The position numbers were made by a program, and so were the translations under genes. Below are positions 24,802 to 32,930 of a DNA stretch of 64,000 bases, one piece after another. The stretch is from positions 1 through 64,000 of the forward strand of contig NZ_PCNZ01000023.1 in assembly GCF_002975175.1 (NCBI RefSeq). The letters are read 5' to 3'. The notes beneath the pieces are model-generated. The model was given only the letters and a program-made list of their open reading frames with translations. It searched no databases and was not told the DNA's origin. The DNA comes from Bacillus sp. MYb209 (GTDB taxonomy: Bacteria; Bacillota; Bacilli; Bacillales; Bacillaceae_G). Numbering within the stretch: position 1 is the first letter of the stretch; every line of letters begins with the position of its first letter.

Positions 24802-26220
24802 ATGGATCAAAACCAAGGATTAAAAAGGGAATTGAAAAGTCGGCACATATTTATGATTGCACTCGGAGGTGTTATTGGTACTGGGCTTTTTTTAGGATCA
24901 GGTTATACGATTCATGAAGCTGGACCTGGAGGAGCAATTGTAGCGTATCTTGTAGGCGGGTTTGTTATGTATTTAACGATGCTCTGTCTAGGAGAATTAG
25001 CGGTTGCGATGCCTGACGCAGGATCTTATCAAACGTATGCTACAAAGCACATTTCCCCTGCAGCGGGTTATGTAGTGGGATGGATGTCGTGGCTAAACTG
25101 GTCCGCTACGATAGGCATTGAATTAATTGCAGTTAGTATTTTGATGAAACGCTGGTTTCCCGATGTACCGTCATGGATTTGGTGTGTAGTGTTCGCAGTG
25201 TTGCTCTTTGCTATTAATGCGTTATCTTCAAGAAGTTTTGCGGAAGTTGAATTCTGGTTTGCAAGTATTAAAGTAATTACAATCATTGCATTTATTATTT
25301 TGGGCGGGGCAGCAATGTTTGGTTTTCTAGATATGAAAGGAAATGAACCAGCGCCGATGTTTTCTAGCTTTACTGATTATGGTGGATTGTTCCCAAATGG
25401 ATTATCAGCCATTTTAATTACGATGATTGCAGTTAATTTTTCCTTCCAAGGAACAGAACTAGTTGGTATTGCAGCTGGTGAGAGTGAAAATCCAGAGAAA
25501 ACTATCCCGAAGGCAATTAATAATACAGTTTGGCGCATACTTATTTTCTTTGTACTATCTATTTTTATTCTTGCGGGACTATTTCCTTGGAAGCAAGCTG
25601 GAGTGATAGAAAGCCCATTCGTAGTTGTATTTGATAAAATTGGTATTCCTTATGCGGCCGATATTATAAATTTCGTTATTATTACAGCGGTACTATCAGT
25701 TGCGAATTCAGGATTATATGCAACTTCCCGTATGCTATGGTCTATGTCGAATCAAGGAATGATTAGCCCGATTTTTAGTAAGTTATCTAAAAACGGTGTT
25801 CCTATTTATGCATTGATTGTAAGTACGTTTGTAGGGTGTCTCTCATTACTATCAGGTATTTATGCGGAAGATACAGTTTATTTATGGCTTCTTTCAATTG
25901 CAGGGTTCGGAGCAATATTAGTTTGGGCATCTATTGCTCTATCTAACTTATTAGCTAGAAGGTCATACATTAAGCAGGGCGGGGATGTTAAGGACTTGAA
26001 ATTTAAAACACCATTGTATCCATTTGTCCCACTTCTTGCGTTAGTATTAAATTTAACAGTAATCGTTGGTATGGCTTTTATTCCGGAACAAAGAATGGCA
26101 TTGTATTGTGGTATTCCATTTATGATTATTTGTTTACTGTTTTACCGTGCTACCAAAAATAAGAGAAGTAAAATAGAAAATGTTGAAAAAGTAAATACAA
26201 CAGAAGCAGAAAGCTTATAA
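24802..26220 (+). CDS. amino acid permease, APC superfamily (AAT family)
   Basis: A 472-residue transporter with twelve membrane helices. The first helix region is IALGGVIGTGLFLGSG, the substrate-binding unwound helix typical of the AAT family, followed by ELAVAMPDAGSYQTYA. The family takes up basic or neutral amino acids by proton symport (LysP, RocE, RocC, GabP). Control by a RocR-like activator makes arginine/ornithine-type substrates likely, but this is inference. A GGGGGG ribosome site precedes ATG 24802. A terminator follows. Confidence 0.9.
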   Translation: MDQNQGLKRELKSRHIFMIALGGVIGTGLFLGSGYTIHEAGPGGAIVAYLVGGFVMYLTMLCLGELAVAMPDAGSYQTYATKHISPAAGYVVGWMSWLNWSATIGIELIAVSILMKRWFPDVPSWIWCVVFAVLLFAINALSSRSFAEVEFWFASIKVITIIAFIILGGAAMFGFLDMKGNEPAPMFSSFTDYGGLFPNGLSAILITMIAVNFSFQGTELVGIAAGESENPEKTIPKAINNTVWRILIFFVLSIFILAGLFPWKQAGVIESPFVVVFDKIGIPYAADIINFVIITAVLSVANSGLYATSRMLWSMSNQGMISPIFSKLSKNGVPIYALIVSTFVGCLSLLSGIYAEDTVYLWLLSIAGFGAILVWASIALSNLLARRSYIKQGGDVKDLKFKTPLYPFVPLLALVLNLTVIVGMAFIPEQRMALYCGIPFMIICLLFYRATKNKRSKIENVEKVNTTEAESL

Positions 26221-26247
26221 ATATATTTGAAACTTATGCTTAATTTA

Positions 26248-26280
26248 GAGACTGTACAATTGTAAACAGTCTCTTTTTTT
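26248..26280 (+). terminator. terminator between permease and M20 peptidase genes
   Basis: Stem GAGACTGT (26248-26255) / ACAGTCTC (26266-26273) followed by seven T. It would limit transcription into the next gene. Confidence 0.8.
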
Positions 26281-26328
26281 GTGAAAATAAAGCTGGAAAC
26301 GTACTACGTATGCAAAGGGGAATTAGTG

Positions 26329-27603
26329 ATGAATCCAGAAGTTTCGCAGTTGTTAAAACAAATAGATTCAAGGAAAGAAGAATTACTAGAACTTACAAAA
26401 ACATTAATTCGTTTTGAAACACCTGCACCACCGGCGAGAAATACAAATGAGGCGCAAGAATTTGTTGCAGAGTTTTTAAGAAAACGAAATTTTAGTATTG
26501 ATAAATGGGATGTATATCCAAATGATCCGAACGTTGTTGGGGTAAAAAAAGGGATAGAAAGTGACACACATAAAAGTCTTATTATTAATGGTCATATGGA
26601 TGTAGCTGAAGTGTCGGGAGATGAGGCGTGGGAAACAAATCCATTTGATCCATTTATAAAAGATGGCTGGTTAGTTGGACGCGGTGCGGCAGATATGAAA
26701 GGTGGGCTGGCTGGAGCGTTATTTGCTATTCGGCTTTTACAAGAAGCTGGCATTGAACTACCTGGAGATTTAATCTTTCAATCGGTAATTGGAGAAGAAG
26801 TTGGAGAAGCAGGTACACTTCAATGCTGCAAAAGAGGTTACGATGCTGATTTTGCAGTAGTGGTGGATACGAGCGATTTACATATGCAAGGACAGGGCGG
26901 CGTAATTACTGGATGGATTACTGTGAAAAGCCCGCAAACGTTTCATGATGCAACACGTAGACAAATGATCCATGCTGGAGGACGTCTATTTGGAGCGAGT
27001 GCGATTGAAAAAATGATGAAAATCGTGCAAAGTTTACAAGAATTAGAGCGTCATTGGGCAGTCATGAAAACATATGAAGGCTATCCATCTGGAACAACAA
27101 CAATTAATCCAGCTGTTATTGAAGGCGGACGGCATGCAGCATTTATTGCGGATGAGTGCCGATTGTGGATAACCGTACATTTTTATCCAGATGAAACACA
27201 TGAACAAATAATAAAAGAAATTGAAGAGTATATTGGGAAAGTAGCAGCTGCAGATCCATGGTTAAGTGAAAATCCACCACAATTTAAGTGGGGCGGAGAA
27301 TCAATGATTGTGGATCGTGGCGAAATTTTTCCTTCTTTAGAAGTAGATAGCGAACATGTTGCTGTAAAAACGCTAAGTTCAGTACATGAATCTATTTTAT
27401 CTAAAAATGCAATTTTAGATATGTCAGCAACGGTAACTGATGGCGGTTGGTTTAGTGAGTTCCACATTCCAGCGATTATTTATGGACCAGGCACACTAGA
27501 AGAAGCACACTCTGTAAATGAGAAAGTTGAAGTTGAGCAGTTAATTGAATTTACAAAAGTAATAACAGCGTTCATATATGAATGGTGTCATACAAAAAAA
27601 TAG
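26329..27603 (+). CDS. M20 family metallopeptidase/deacylase (ArgE/DapE/YlmB-like)
   Basis: A 424-residue zinc enzyme. The M20 metal sites are visible: NGHMDV (His, Asp), GRGAADMKGG (bridging Asp), GEEVGEAG (catalytic Glu-Glu) and EEAHSVNE (C-terminal His). A dimerisation domain lies between. Members deacylate N-acetylornithine, N-succinyl-diaminopimelate or, for YlmB, N-formyl-aminopyrimidine; the long N-terminal FETPAPPARNT segment is YlmB-like. The start is ATG 26329, behind AAAGGGG. Placement next to the RocR-like unit suggests amino-acid use, but a terminator separates them. Confidence 0.85.
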   Translation: MNPEVSQLLKQIDSRKEELLELTKTLIRFETPAPPARNTNEAQEFVAEFLRKRNFSIDKWDVYPNDPNVVGVKKGIESDTHKSLIINGHMDVAEVSGDEAWETNPFDPFIKDGWLVGRGAADMKGGLAGALFAIRLLQEAGIELPGDLIFQSVIGEEVGEAGTLQCCKRGYDADFAVVVDTSDLHMQGQGGVITGWITVKSPQTFHDATRRQMIHAGGRLFGASAIEKMMKIVQSLQELERHWAVMKTYEGYPSGTTTINPAVIEGGRHAAFIADECRLWITVHFYPDETHEQIIKEIEEYIGKVAAADPWLSENPPQFKWGGESMIVDRGEIFPSLEVDSEHVAVKTLSSVHESILSKNAILDMSATVTDGGWFSEFHIPAIIYGPGTLEEAHSVNEKVEVEQLIEFTKVITAFIYEWCHTKK

Positions 27604-27616
27604 ATTAGTATGTTGA

Positions 27617-27646
27617 AATCGTACAGGTGTACTTGTACGATTTTTT
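27617..27646 (+). terminator. terminator after M20 gene
   Basis: AATCGTACA (27617-27625) / TGTACGATT (27634-27642), followed by T. Confidence 0.8.
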
Positions 27647-27649
27647 AGT

Positions 27650-27692
27650 GAACTATTTCAGAGTTGAATATAAACAACAACTGAAATAGTTC
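27650..27692. terminator. strong inverted repeat at convergent gene ends
   Basis: GAACTATTTCAGAGTTG (27650-27666) / CAACTGAAATAGTTC (27678-27692), 15 pairs with a two-base bulge, between the M20 and XRE genes. T-rich on the right side only. Confidence 0.6.
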
Positions 27693-27701
27693 TTTATTTT
27701 T

Positions 27702-28355
27702 CTATGTTTTTCGTTTTATTTCAATTAATTTCTCTTTCGCTAATTCAACAGCAATTGCATCATCTAAATAGCCAATTGGAAAAAGATAATCGGGGATAAT
27801 GTCTGTTGATAAAATGAAATATAGTAAGGCCCCCCCGATAATTGCACGTTCTTCGTTTGAAATGGTTTCTGTACAAAATTGTTGGTACATACTTGTTAAT
27901 TGTTCAATGAAAGGGCCGGCACTATCAATTTGTTCTAGTTTACTTTTGAAACTCTCGTGAATACGTTTTTCGCCTTCAGTAGTTTGAGCATAGCGCTCGT
28001 AATTTTCAAGTTCTTGTTTCACACGAGTTGTTGTGTACTCGAAGTCGAATAGGTTAGAGGATTGTAATGTTTGCTGAATTGTATCGAGAGATGTGTACAT
28101 ATCTGCTTTTTCCTTATTTATGTGTGGAGAGTCAGGGTACATTTCATCAAGTAATAATTGCGGTGGAACTTGCAGACATTTTGCGAATTTTTGCAAATGG
28201 TTTTGCTTCGGTTGTTGTTTGCCATTAATTATTCTTGAAATTGTTGCAGGATCAATATTTGTCAGTGTTCCTAGTTGGCGCATAGATAGAGCGCGCTCCT
28301 TTACCAGTTTCTTTATTAATTTACCGAGCCGCTCATTTGGATTTTTATTGGGCAT
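27702..28355 (-). CDS. XRE-type helix-turn-helix plus DUF1232 protein
   Basis: A 217-residue protein. Residues about 10-70 form a Cro/C1-type helix-turn-helix (SMRQLGTLTNIDPATISRII). A linker is followed by a C-terminal DUF1232 (YkvA-like) domain with the conserved YFILSTDIIPDYLFPIGYLDD. DUF1232 is a short membrane-proximal domain of unknown role, so this may be a regulator that responds at the membrane. ATG 28355 follows GGAGTG. A long-armed inverted repeat lies just upstream, between it and ytaF. Confidence 0.85.
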   Translation of the reverse strand: MPNKNPNERLGKLIKKLVKERALSMRQLGTLTNIDPATISRIINGKQQPKQNHLQKFAKCLQVPPQLLLDEMYPDSPHINKEKADMYTSLDTIQQTLQSSNLFDFEYTTTRVKQELENYERYAQTTEGEKRIHESFKSKLEQIDSAGPFIEQLTSMYQQFCTETISNEERAIIGGALLYFILSTDIIPDYLFPIGYLDDAIAVELAKEKLIEIKRKT

Positions 28356-28390
28356 AATGTAGGCACTCCTTTTCTATTGTCTATCGTTGA

Positions 28391-28451
28391 AAAAATGTTG
28401 AGCATTTATTACAAGTATATGAAACAGACAGGCACAGTTGCTCAACATTTT
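28391..28451. promoter_or_regulatory. long inverted repeat between divergent XRE regulator and ytaF
   Basis: AAAATGTTGAGCA (28392-28404) and TGCTCAACATTTT (28439-28451) are perfect 13-bp inverted arms, 34 bases apart. The spacing suits two dimer sites for one regulator, most simply the adjacent XRE protein. Confidence 0.6.
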
Positions 28452-28492
28452 CATAATATGCATTGAAAAGTGAGAAAAGGGGTGACTGTACG

Positions 28493-29104
28493 ATGAGTAC
28501 GGCAGGTTTATTTTCAATTTTTTTAATCGGAATTGCGTCTAATTTAGATAATGCAGGTGTTGGGATTGCATATGGCATTCGTAAAATTCGAATTTCGTGG
28601 CTTAACAATTTTATCATCGCATTTTTGGGATTTTTATTTACTTTACTAGCTGGCTTTTTTGGGAATTGGATCGCATTATTTATTTCGGAATTTATAGCAA
28701 ATATTATTGGAGCAAGTGTTTTAGGAATCATTGGGGTGTTTATTTTATGTCAGCCTTTCTTGAGTCAAAAAGACACCGCAGGATCTAAAGATGGTAGTGT
28801 ACTTATGGGGATTTTACGTGATCCAGAAAAAGTAGATTTTGATGGTTCTAAAACAATTAGTTTTTCTGAAGCAATTGTTTTAGGAGTTGCATTATCCATA
28901 AATAATATTGCAGGTGGATTTGATGCTGGAGTAACAAATTTAAATCTTTGGCTTACGGCATGTATTTCTGGGGTTTTTAGTTTTATTTGTATTAGTGGTT
29001 TTACGTATGTTGGTAAAAGATTTTTAGCTGAATACTTAGGGAAATGGGCTACGGTTATTGCGGGCGTGTTATTGATTCTTATTGGGATAGACCAGTTGTT
29101 GTAA
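28493..29104 (+). CDS. ytaF: sporulation membrane protein YtaF (MntP-like)
   Basis: A 203-residue membrane protein with six helices in the two-repeat MntP/YtaF arrangement. Each repeat begins with an Asp/Asn-containing helix (ASNLDNAGVG near 15, LSINNIAGGFDAG near 136). MntP proteins export Mn2+; YtaF is the sporulation-associated branch in bacilli. ATG 28493 follows AAAAGGGGTGA; the upstream in-frame ATG 28463 lacks a ribosome site. It is divergent from the XRE/DUF1232 gene. The transported ion is inferred, not shown. Confidence 0.85.
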   Translation: MSTAGLFSIFLIGIASNLDNAGVGIAYGIRKIRISWLNNFIIAFLGFLFTLLAGFFGNWIALFISEFIANIIGASVLGIIGVFILCQPFLSQKDTAGSKDGSVLMGILRDPEKVDFDGSKTISFSEAIVLGVALSINNIAGGFDAGVTNLNLWLTACISGVFSFICISGFTYVGKRFLAEYLGKWATVIAGVLLILIGIDQLL

Positions 29105-29156
29105 GGAGAATAGAAAACAAGATTCGAGTATTTCCTTGGAAATACAGCAAGGGGTT

Positions 29157-29186
29157 GCATATATCGACGTACTTTTTTCCATACTA
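29157..29186 (+). promoter_or_regulatory. candidate sigma-G promoter
   Basis: GCATA (29157-29161), an 18-base spacer, then CATACTA (29180-29186). Both hexamers fit the sigma-G consensus (GHATR and CATNHTA) without mismatch. The next start codon is 35 bases downstream. Confidence 0.65.
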
Positions 29187-29220
29187 ATACGGATTTCTTT
29201 TAAAGAAAGGGGGGATCCGT

Positions 29221-29379
29221 ATGGGACGCGGGAAAGCATTTGATCATAAGAAAAAAGGGCATGATCATCAACCACCTAAAGGTGCGTTCATTCATAAAGA
29301 TGTAAATGAACATACTTTAGAAGAGGAAGAGCTACCAGTAAATATTGAAACGTATAAAAATAGTTTAAAAAAACATTAA
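29221..29379 (+). CDS. 52-residue Lys/His-rich protein, probably forespore-expressed
   Basis: ATG 29221 follows AAAGGGGGG, and the frame ends in a terminator at 29378. The N-terminal half is Lys/His/Gly-rich (GRGKAFDHKKKGHDHQ), the C-terminal half acidic (LEEEELP). No membrane segment or Cys. I do not recognise a family. The upstream sigma-G-type promoter suggests a late forespore product, comparable in size to minor small acid-soluble spore proteins, but without their sequence signature. Confidence 0.7.
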   Translation: MGRGKAFDHKKKGHDHQPPKGAFIHKDVNEHTLEEEELPVNIETYKNSLKKH

Positions 29380-29402
29380 AAGCACCTATATAGGTGCTTT
29401 TT
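29378..29402. terminator. bidirectional terminator
   Basis: Perfect 11-bp stem AAAAGCACCTA (29378-29388) / TAGGTGCTTTT (29391-29401) with a two-base loop. It overlaps the ends of both convergent genes. Confidence 0.85.
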
Positions 29403-29742
29403 AGCGTATATCTTCAATTAATTGTTCCGATTCTTCATGCATACTGTATTCACTTAACACTTGGATGCAAAGCCACTTTAATTCCTCGATAGTATGCTCA
29501 AGTTCTTCAGGAAGTACATGATGAATGTCTTCAAGTCCCATTCCGAAATGAATAAGTTCAAGTACTTGATCATCGATGTTCCGATCCATTAATAGTTCAA
29601 GTACTTCTAAATTGAATATGTACCGGTGAGCTTCGTCGAGTGAAACAACTTTTAGCTTCAAGCTTTCTACAATACTCAATATAAAAAGAAGAATTGTTTT
29701 TTCAAGAACAGGTTGTTTTTCCATTTGAAATATTAGTTTCAT
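29401..29742 (-). CDS. DUF3969-like small helical protein
   Basis: A 113-residue acidic, all-helical protein without signal or membrane segment. The pattern FNLEVLELLMDR, then ELIHFGMGLEDIHHVLPEEL resembles the DUF3969 group of bacilli; function unknown. The ATG at 29742 follows AGGTGTGAAAG. It is convergent with the 52-residue protein gene and shares its terminator. The family call is from memory of the pattern and is moderate. Confidence 0.65.
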   Translation of the reverse strand: MKLIFQMEKQPVLEKTILLFILSIVESLKLKVVSLDEAHRYIFNLEVLELLMDRNIDDQVLELIHFGMGLEDIHHVLPEELEHTIEELKWLCIQVLSEYSMHEESEQLIEDIR

Positions 29743-29803
29743 CTTTCACACCTCCACTTATAGCGCTAGGTTGTACTATATTATTCGGGAGGGGGGAGCA
29801 AAT

Positions 29804-29884
29804 ATGCATAATAAAGAAGAAACTTTCAGCACTGTTTTTGTATGGGTATTGATATCTGATGAAGTTGAATTTTTTATGAAATAA
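29804..29884 (+). CDS. possible 26-residue peptide
   Basis: ATG 29804 sits behind a very strong GGAGGGGGGAG ribosome site (29788-29798) in the intergenic space between two minus-strand genes. The peptide (MHNKEETFSTVFVWVLISDE and six more residues) has a hydrophobic middle and ends at TAA 29884. No homologue is recalled. The strength of the ribosome site is the main support. Confidence 0.4.
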   Translation: MHNKEETFSTVFVWVLISDEVEFFMK

Positions 29885-29909
29885 AAAAATCCTGCTAGTA
29901 TAGCAGGAT
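29883..29909 (-). terminator. terminator of glutaminase gene
   Basis: Stem ATCCTGCTA (29889-29897) / TAGCAGGAT (29901-29909) with a T-run on the minus strand. Confidence 0.85.
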
Positions 29910-29918
29910 AACTCTCGA

Positions 29919-30848
29919 TTAAAAAATGCTCCAACCTTCTTGAGCAGAAAGAAGTTCAAGAATTTTAAAACCAGCGATACTATTTCCGTTTGCATCTAAA
30001 GCCGGTCCGAAAATACCGATTCCCATTTCGCCTTTTACGCAGCCGAAAATGCCGCCCGCTACACCACTTTTTGCAGGGATTCCAACACGAATTGCAAATT
30101 CACCAGATTCATTATACATCCCGCAAGTAACCATAAATGTTTTACAAATTTTTGTAATATGTTTAGGGATGATCTGTTTCTTTTTATATGGATCATATCC
30201 ATCCATTGCAAAAATTAAGCCAATACGTGCTAAATCGATACAGTTTACTTCAACTGCACATTGACGAGTGTATAAGTCCATAAGTTCTTCAATATCACAA
30301 TCGATAATTCCGTTTTGTTTCATATAGTAACAAAGTGAACGGTTTAAGTAAGCAGTCTCCAACTCTGAATTGGCAACTGTAGAAGAATAATTAATAGTAG
30401 GATTATCTGTTATTTCACGTACAAAATGAAGAATATGCTTCATTTTTTCTTCGTTATCTTTTCCTGTTAACATGCTTGTAATAGCTAGTGCTCCTGCATT
30501 AATCATTGGATTAAGAGGTTTGGAAGGACTTGTCGTTTCTAACTTAATAATAGAATTGAAAGGGTCACCAGTTGGCTCCATTCCAACTTTAGAAAATACA
30601 TATTCTTCACCACGATCTAAAAGGGCAAGTGCAAGTGTAATTACTTTGGAAATACTTTGAAGAGTAAATAGCGTTTGTGAGTTGCCAGCATGGATATATT
30701 CTGTTTCTTTATGGAAAATGGCAATCCCTAAATCATCTGGATCTGCATTTCCTAGTTCGGGGATATAAGTAGCAAGTTTTCCTTTTTTCGTATATGGTTT
30801 TACTTGTTCTAACAACTGCTGTAAGTTGTTTGTTTCAATGCACTGCAT
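29919..30848 (-). CDS. glsA: glutaminase
   Basis: A 309-residue serine-dependent glutaminase, which hydrolyses glutamine to glutamate and ammonia. The beta-lactamase-like catalytic pair S-x-x-K is Ser65-x-x-Lys68 (LQSISKVI). [10 protein letters not shown] and [11 protein letters not shown] in the C-terminal third are typical. Length agrees with family members. ATG 30848 follows TAGGAGCG. Bacilli usually have two glutaminases (YbgJ and YlaM types); which one this is was not resolved. Divergent from the PTS permease. Confidence 0.93.
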   Translation of the reverse strand: MQCIETNNLQQLLEQVKPYTKKGKLATYIPELGNADPDDLGIAIFHKETEYIHAGNSQTLFTLQSISKVITLALALLDRGEEYVFSKVGMEPTGDPFNSIIKLETTSPSKPLNPMINAGALAITSMLTGKDNEEKMKHILHFVREITDNPTINYSSTVANSELETAYLNRSLCYYMKQNGIIDCDIEELMDLYTRQCAVEVNCIDLARIGLIFAMDGYDPYKKKQIIPKHITKICKTFMVTCGMYNESGEFAIRVGIPAKSGVAGGIFGCVKGEMGIGIFGPALDANGNSIAGFKILELLSAQEGWSIF

Positions 30849-31106
30849 AGTACCAACGCTCCTATTTCGAATTAACTAAGTTTACTTTTCCCGATATGCT
30901 CGGAAATAAATAATAACATGAAAAAGTGGAATGATAAAACGAAAGTTATTTGTGATATAATAAGTTTTTTTTGTCTGTATATTGTATAGATAGCAAGGAG
31001 AAATTTCCTTTTATATAACAGTTTGTAAATAGAAAAATTATCCATAAAAAGTTCGGAAATAAAAACTACACATCTATACAACTATATGTTATTATGGTTA
31101 TGTAAT

Positions 31107-31120
31107 AGAAAGCGTTTTCT
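31107..31120 (+). promoter_or_regulatory. cre-like site overlapping the nagE promoter
   Basis: AGAAAGCGTTTTCT is a palindrome close to the CcpA cre consensus and overlaps the presumed -35. TATAAT follows at 31131-31136. This suggests catabolite repression. The rest of the 324-base gap between glsA and nagE shows no gene. Confidence 0.65.
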
Positions 31121-31172
31121 AAAGCGTGCTTATAATGATAACGATTTCATAAATTTGATAGGGGGAATTAAA

Positions 31173-32666
31173 ATGTTGCAGTTTTTACAACGTATTGGTA
31201 AAGCGTTAATGCTTCCAATCGCAGTACTACCAGCAGCAGGATTATTGCTTCGTTTAGGACAAGAAGATGTATTTAATATTCCTGTTATGGCACAGGCCGG
31301 TGCAGCAATTTTTGATAATTTAGCACTTATTTTTGCAATTGGTGTTGCGATCGGTTTGTCTATTGATGGTAGTGGAGCAGCAGGACTTGCTGGGGCAATC
31401 GGATATCTTGTTTTACAAAATACAACGAACGCTCTAAGTAAGGCATATTCAGCAGCAGAGCTGAATGATAAATTAAAAAGTGTTCAGGATTTAGTCGGTT
31501 CAGCAGATCCAACTAAATTAGCGGATACAATGACAAAAGTTTCAAAAGCGGCGGCGTTAACGCCAAAAATAAATATGGCCATACTTGGTGGTATTATTGC
31601 TGGGGTTGTTGCGGGGTTACTATATAACAAATTCCATAAGATTAAATTACCAGAATGGTTAGGTTTCTTTGCGGGGAAACGTTTCGTACCAATCATTACT
31701 TCTATTGTAATGCTTCTTTTAGGATTAGTATTCGGTCAAATTTGGCCAACAATTCAAAGTGGTATTGATGCGGTAGCACACGGCATCGTGAACTTAGGTT
31801 CAGTTGGTGCTGGTTTATTCGGATTATTAAACCGTTTATTAATTCCAATCGGTTTACACCACGTAATGAACACATACTTCTGGTTTGTACTTGGTGACTT
31901 TACAAATGCAGCGGGTGATATTGTTCATGGTGATATCGCACGCTTCTTTGCAAAAGATCCATCAGCAGGTATGTTTATGACTGGTTTCTTCCCAATCATG
32001 ATGTTCGGTTTACCGGCAGCATGTTTCGCAATGATTGCGGCTGCTAAACCAGAAAAACGTAAAATGGTTACAGGTATGTTAGGTGGTCTAGCATTAACTT
32101 CATTCTTAACTGGTATTACAGAACCAATTGAATTCTCATTCATGTTCTTATCACCAGTATTATATGGTATTCATGCAGTATTAACAGGTCTTTCTTTATT
32201 CATTACAACGACACTTGGCATTCATGATGGTTTCTCATTCAGTGCCGGTGCAATCGATTACGTTTTAAACTTTGGTATTGCAACAAAACCAGTATTATTA
32301 GCGGGAATCGGTTTAATTTACGCAGCAATTTACTTTGTAGTATTCTACTTCTTAATTAAGAAGTTCGACTTAAAAACTCCTGGTCGTGAAGATGAAGATG
32401 AGTTAGCTGAAGAGGGGGATGCACCAGTTGCAGGTTCAATTGGTGAAACTTACGTAGCAGCTTTAGGCGGAAAAGAAAACTTAACAGTTATTGATAACTG
32501 TGCAACACGTCTACGCTTACAAGTGAAGGATGCAGGTTTAGTAAATGAGCCAGCATTAAAACGTGCTGGAGCAAAGGGCGTTATGAAATTAAGTAATACA
32601 AGTGTACAAGTTATCGTAGGTACAAATGTTGAATCTGTTGCCGATGATATGAAAAAACACGTATAA
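31173..32666 (+). CDS. nagE: PTS N-acetylglucosamine-type permease, EIICB
   Basis: A 497-residue phosphotransferase permease. Residues about 1-395 form the EIIC channel (start MLQFLQRIGKALMLPIAVLP, substrate site GITEPIEF near 325). A short linker follows, then the EIIB domain with phosphorylated Cys443 (IDNCATRLRL). No EIIA domain is present, so it would borrow one. It imports and phosphorylates N-acetylglucosamine by family resemblance to NagP/NagE; glucose cannot be excluded. ATG 31173 follows AGGGGG. A cre-like site lies upstream. Confidence 0.9.
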   Translation: MLQFLQRIGKALMLPIAVLPAAGLLLRLGQEDVFNIPVMAQAGAAIFDNLALIFAIGVAIGLSIDGSGAAGLAGAIGYLVLQNTTNALSKAYSAAELNDKLKSVQDLVGSADPTKLADTMTKVSKAAALTPKINMAILGGIIAGVVAGLLYNKFHKIKLPEWLGFFAGKRFVPIITSIVMLLLGLVFGQIWPTIQSGIDAVAHGIVNLGSVGAGLFGLLNRLLIPIGLHHVMNTYFWFVLGDFTNAAGDIVHGDIARFFAKDPSAGMFMTGFFPIMMFGLPAACFAMIAAAKPEKRKMVTGMLGGLALTSFLTGITEPIEFSFMFLSPVLYGIHAVLTGLSLFITTTLGIHDGFSFSAGAIDYVLNFGIATKPVLLAGIGLIYAAIYFVVFYFLIKKFDLKTPGREDEDELAEEGDAPVAGSIGETYVAALGGKENLTVIDNCATRLRLQVKDAGLVNEPALKRAGAKGVMKLSNTSVQVIVGTNVESVADDMKKHV

Positions 32667-32677
32667 ATAGTTTAAAT

Positions 32678-32736
32678 AAGAGGATATCCCAAAAGATTGA
32701 TAACACCAGTCTTTTGTAGGATATCCTCTTTTTTAT
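32678..32736 (+). terminator. terminator after nagE
   Basis: AAGAGGATATCC (32678-32689) / GGATATCCTCTT (32719-32730), with further inner pairing AAAAGA/TCTTTT, then T. Confidence 0.87.
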
Positions 32737-32930
32737 TTTGAATTTTTAAAGGGAATCTTACTTTTGTAAATTTTCTTTTTCTTTTTTGTACATATAGGTT
32801 GGTAATATGTTCGGTGCGTGATAAAGTAGGGATGACATAGAATGGAGTGTCTATAATCTACGGAAGTGATTTGAAAAAAGTCTTATGTAGATGAATTAAA
32901 TTATCGGTAAATAAGGGGAAAAAGGTAATC

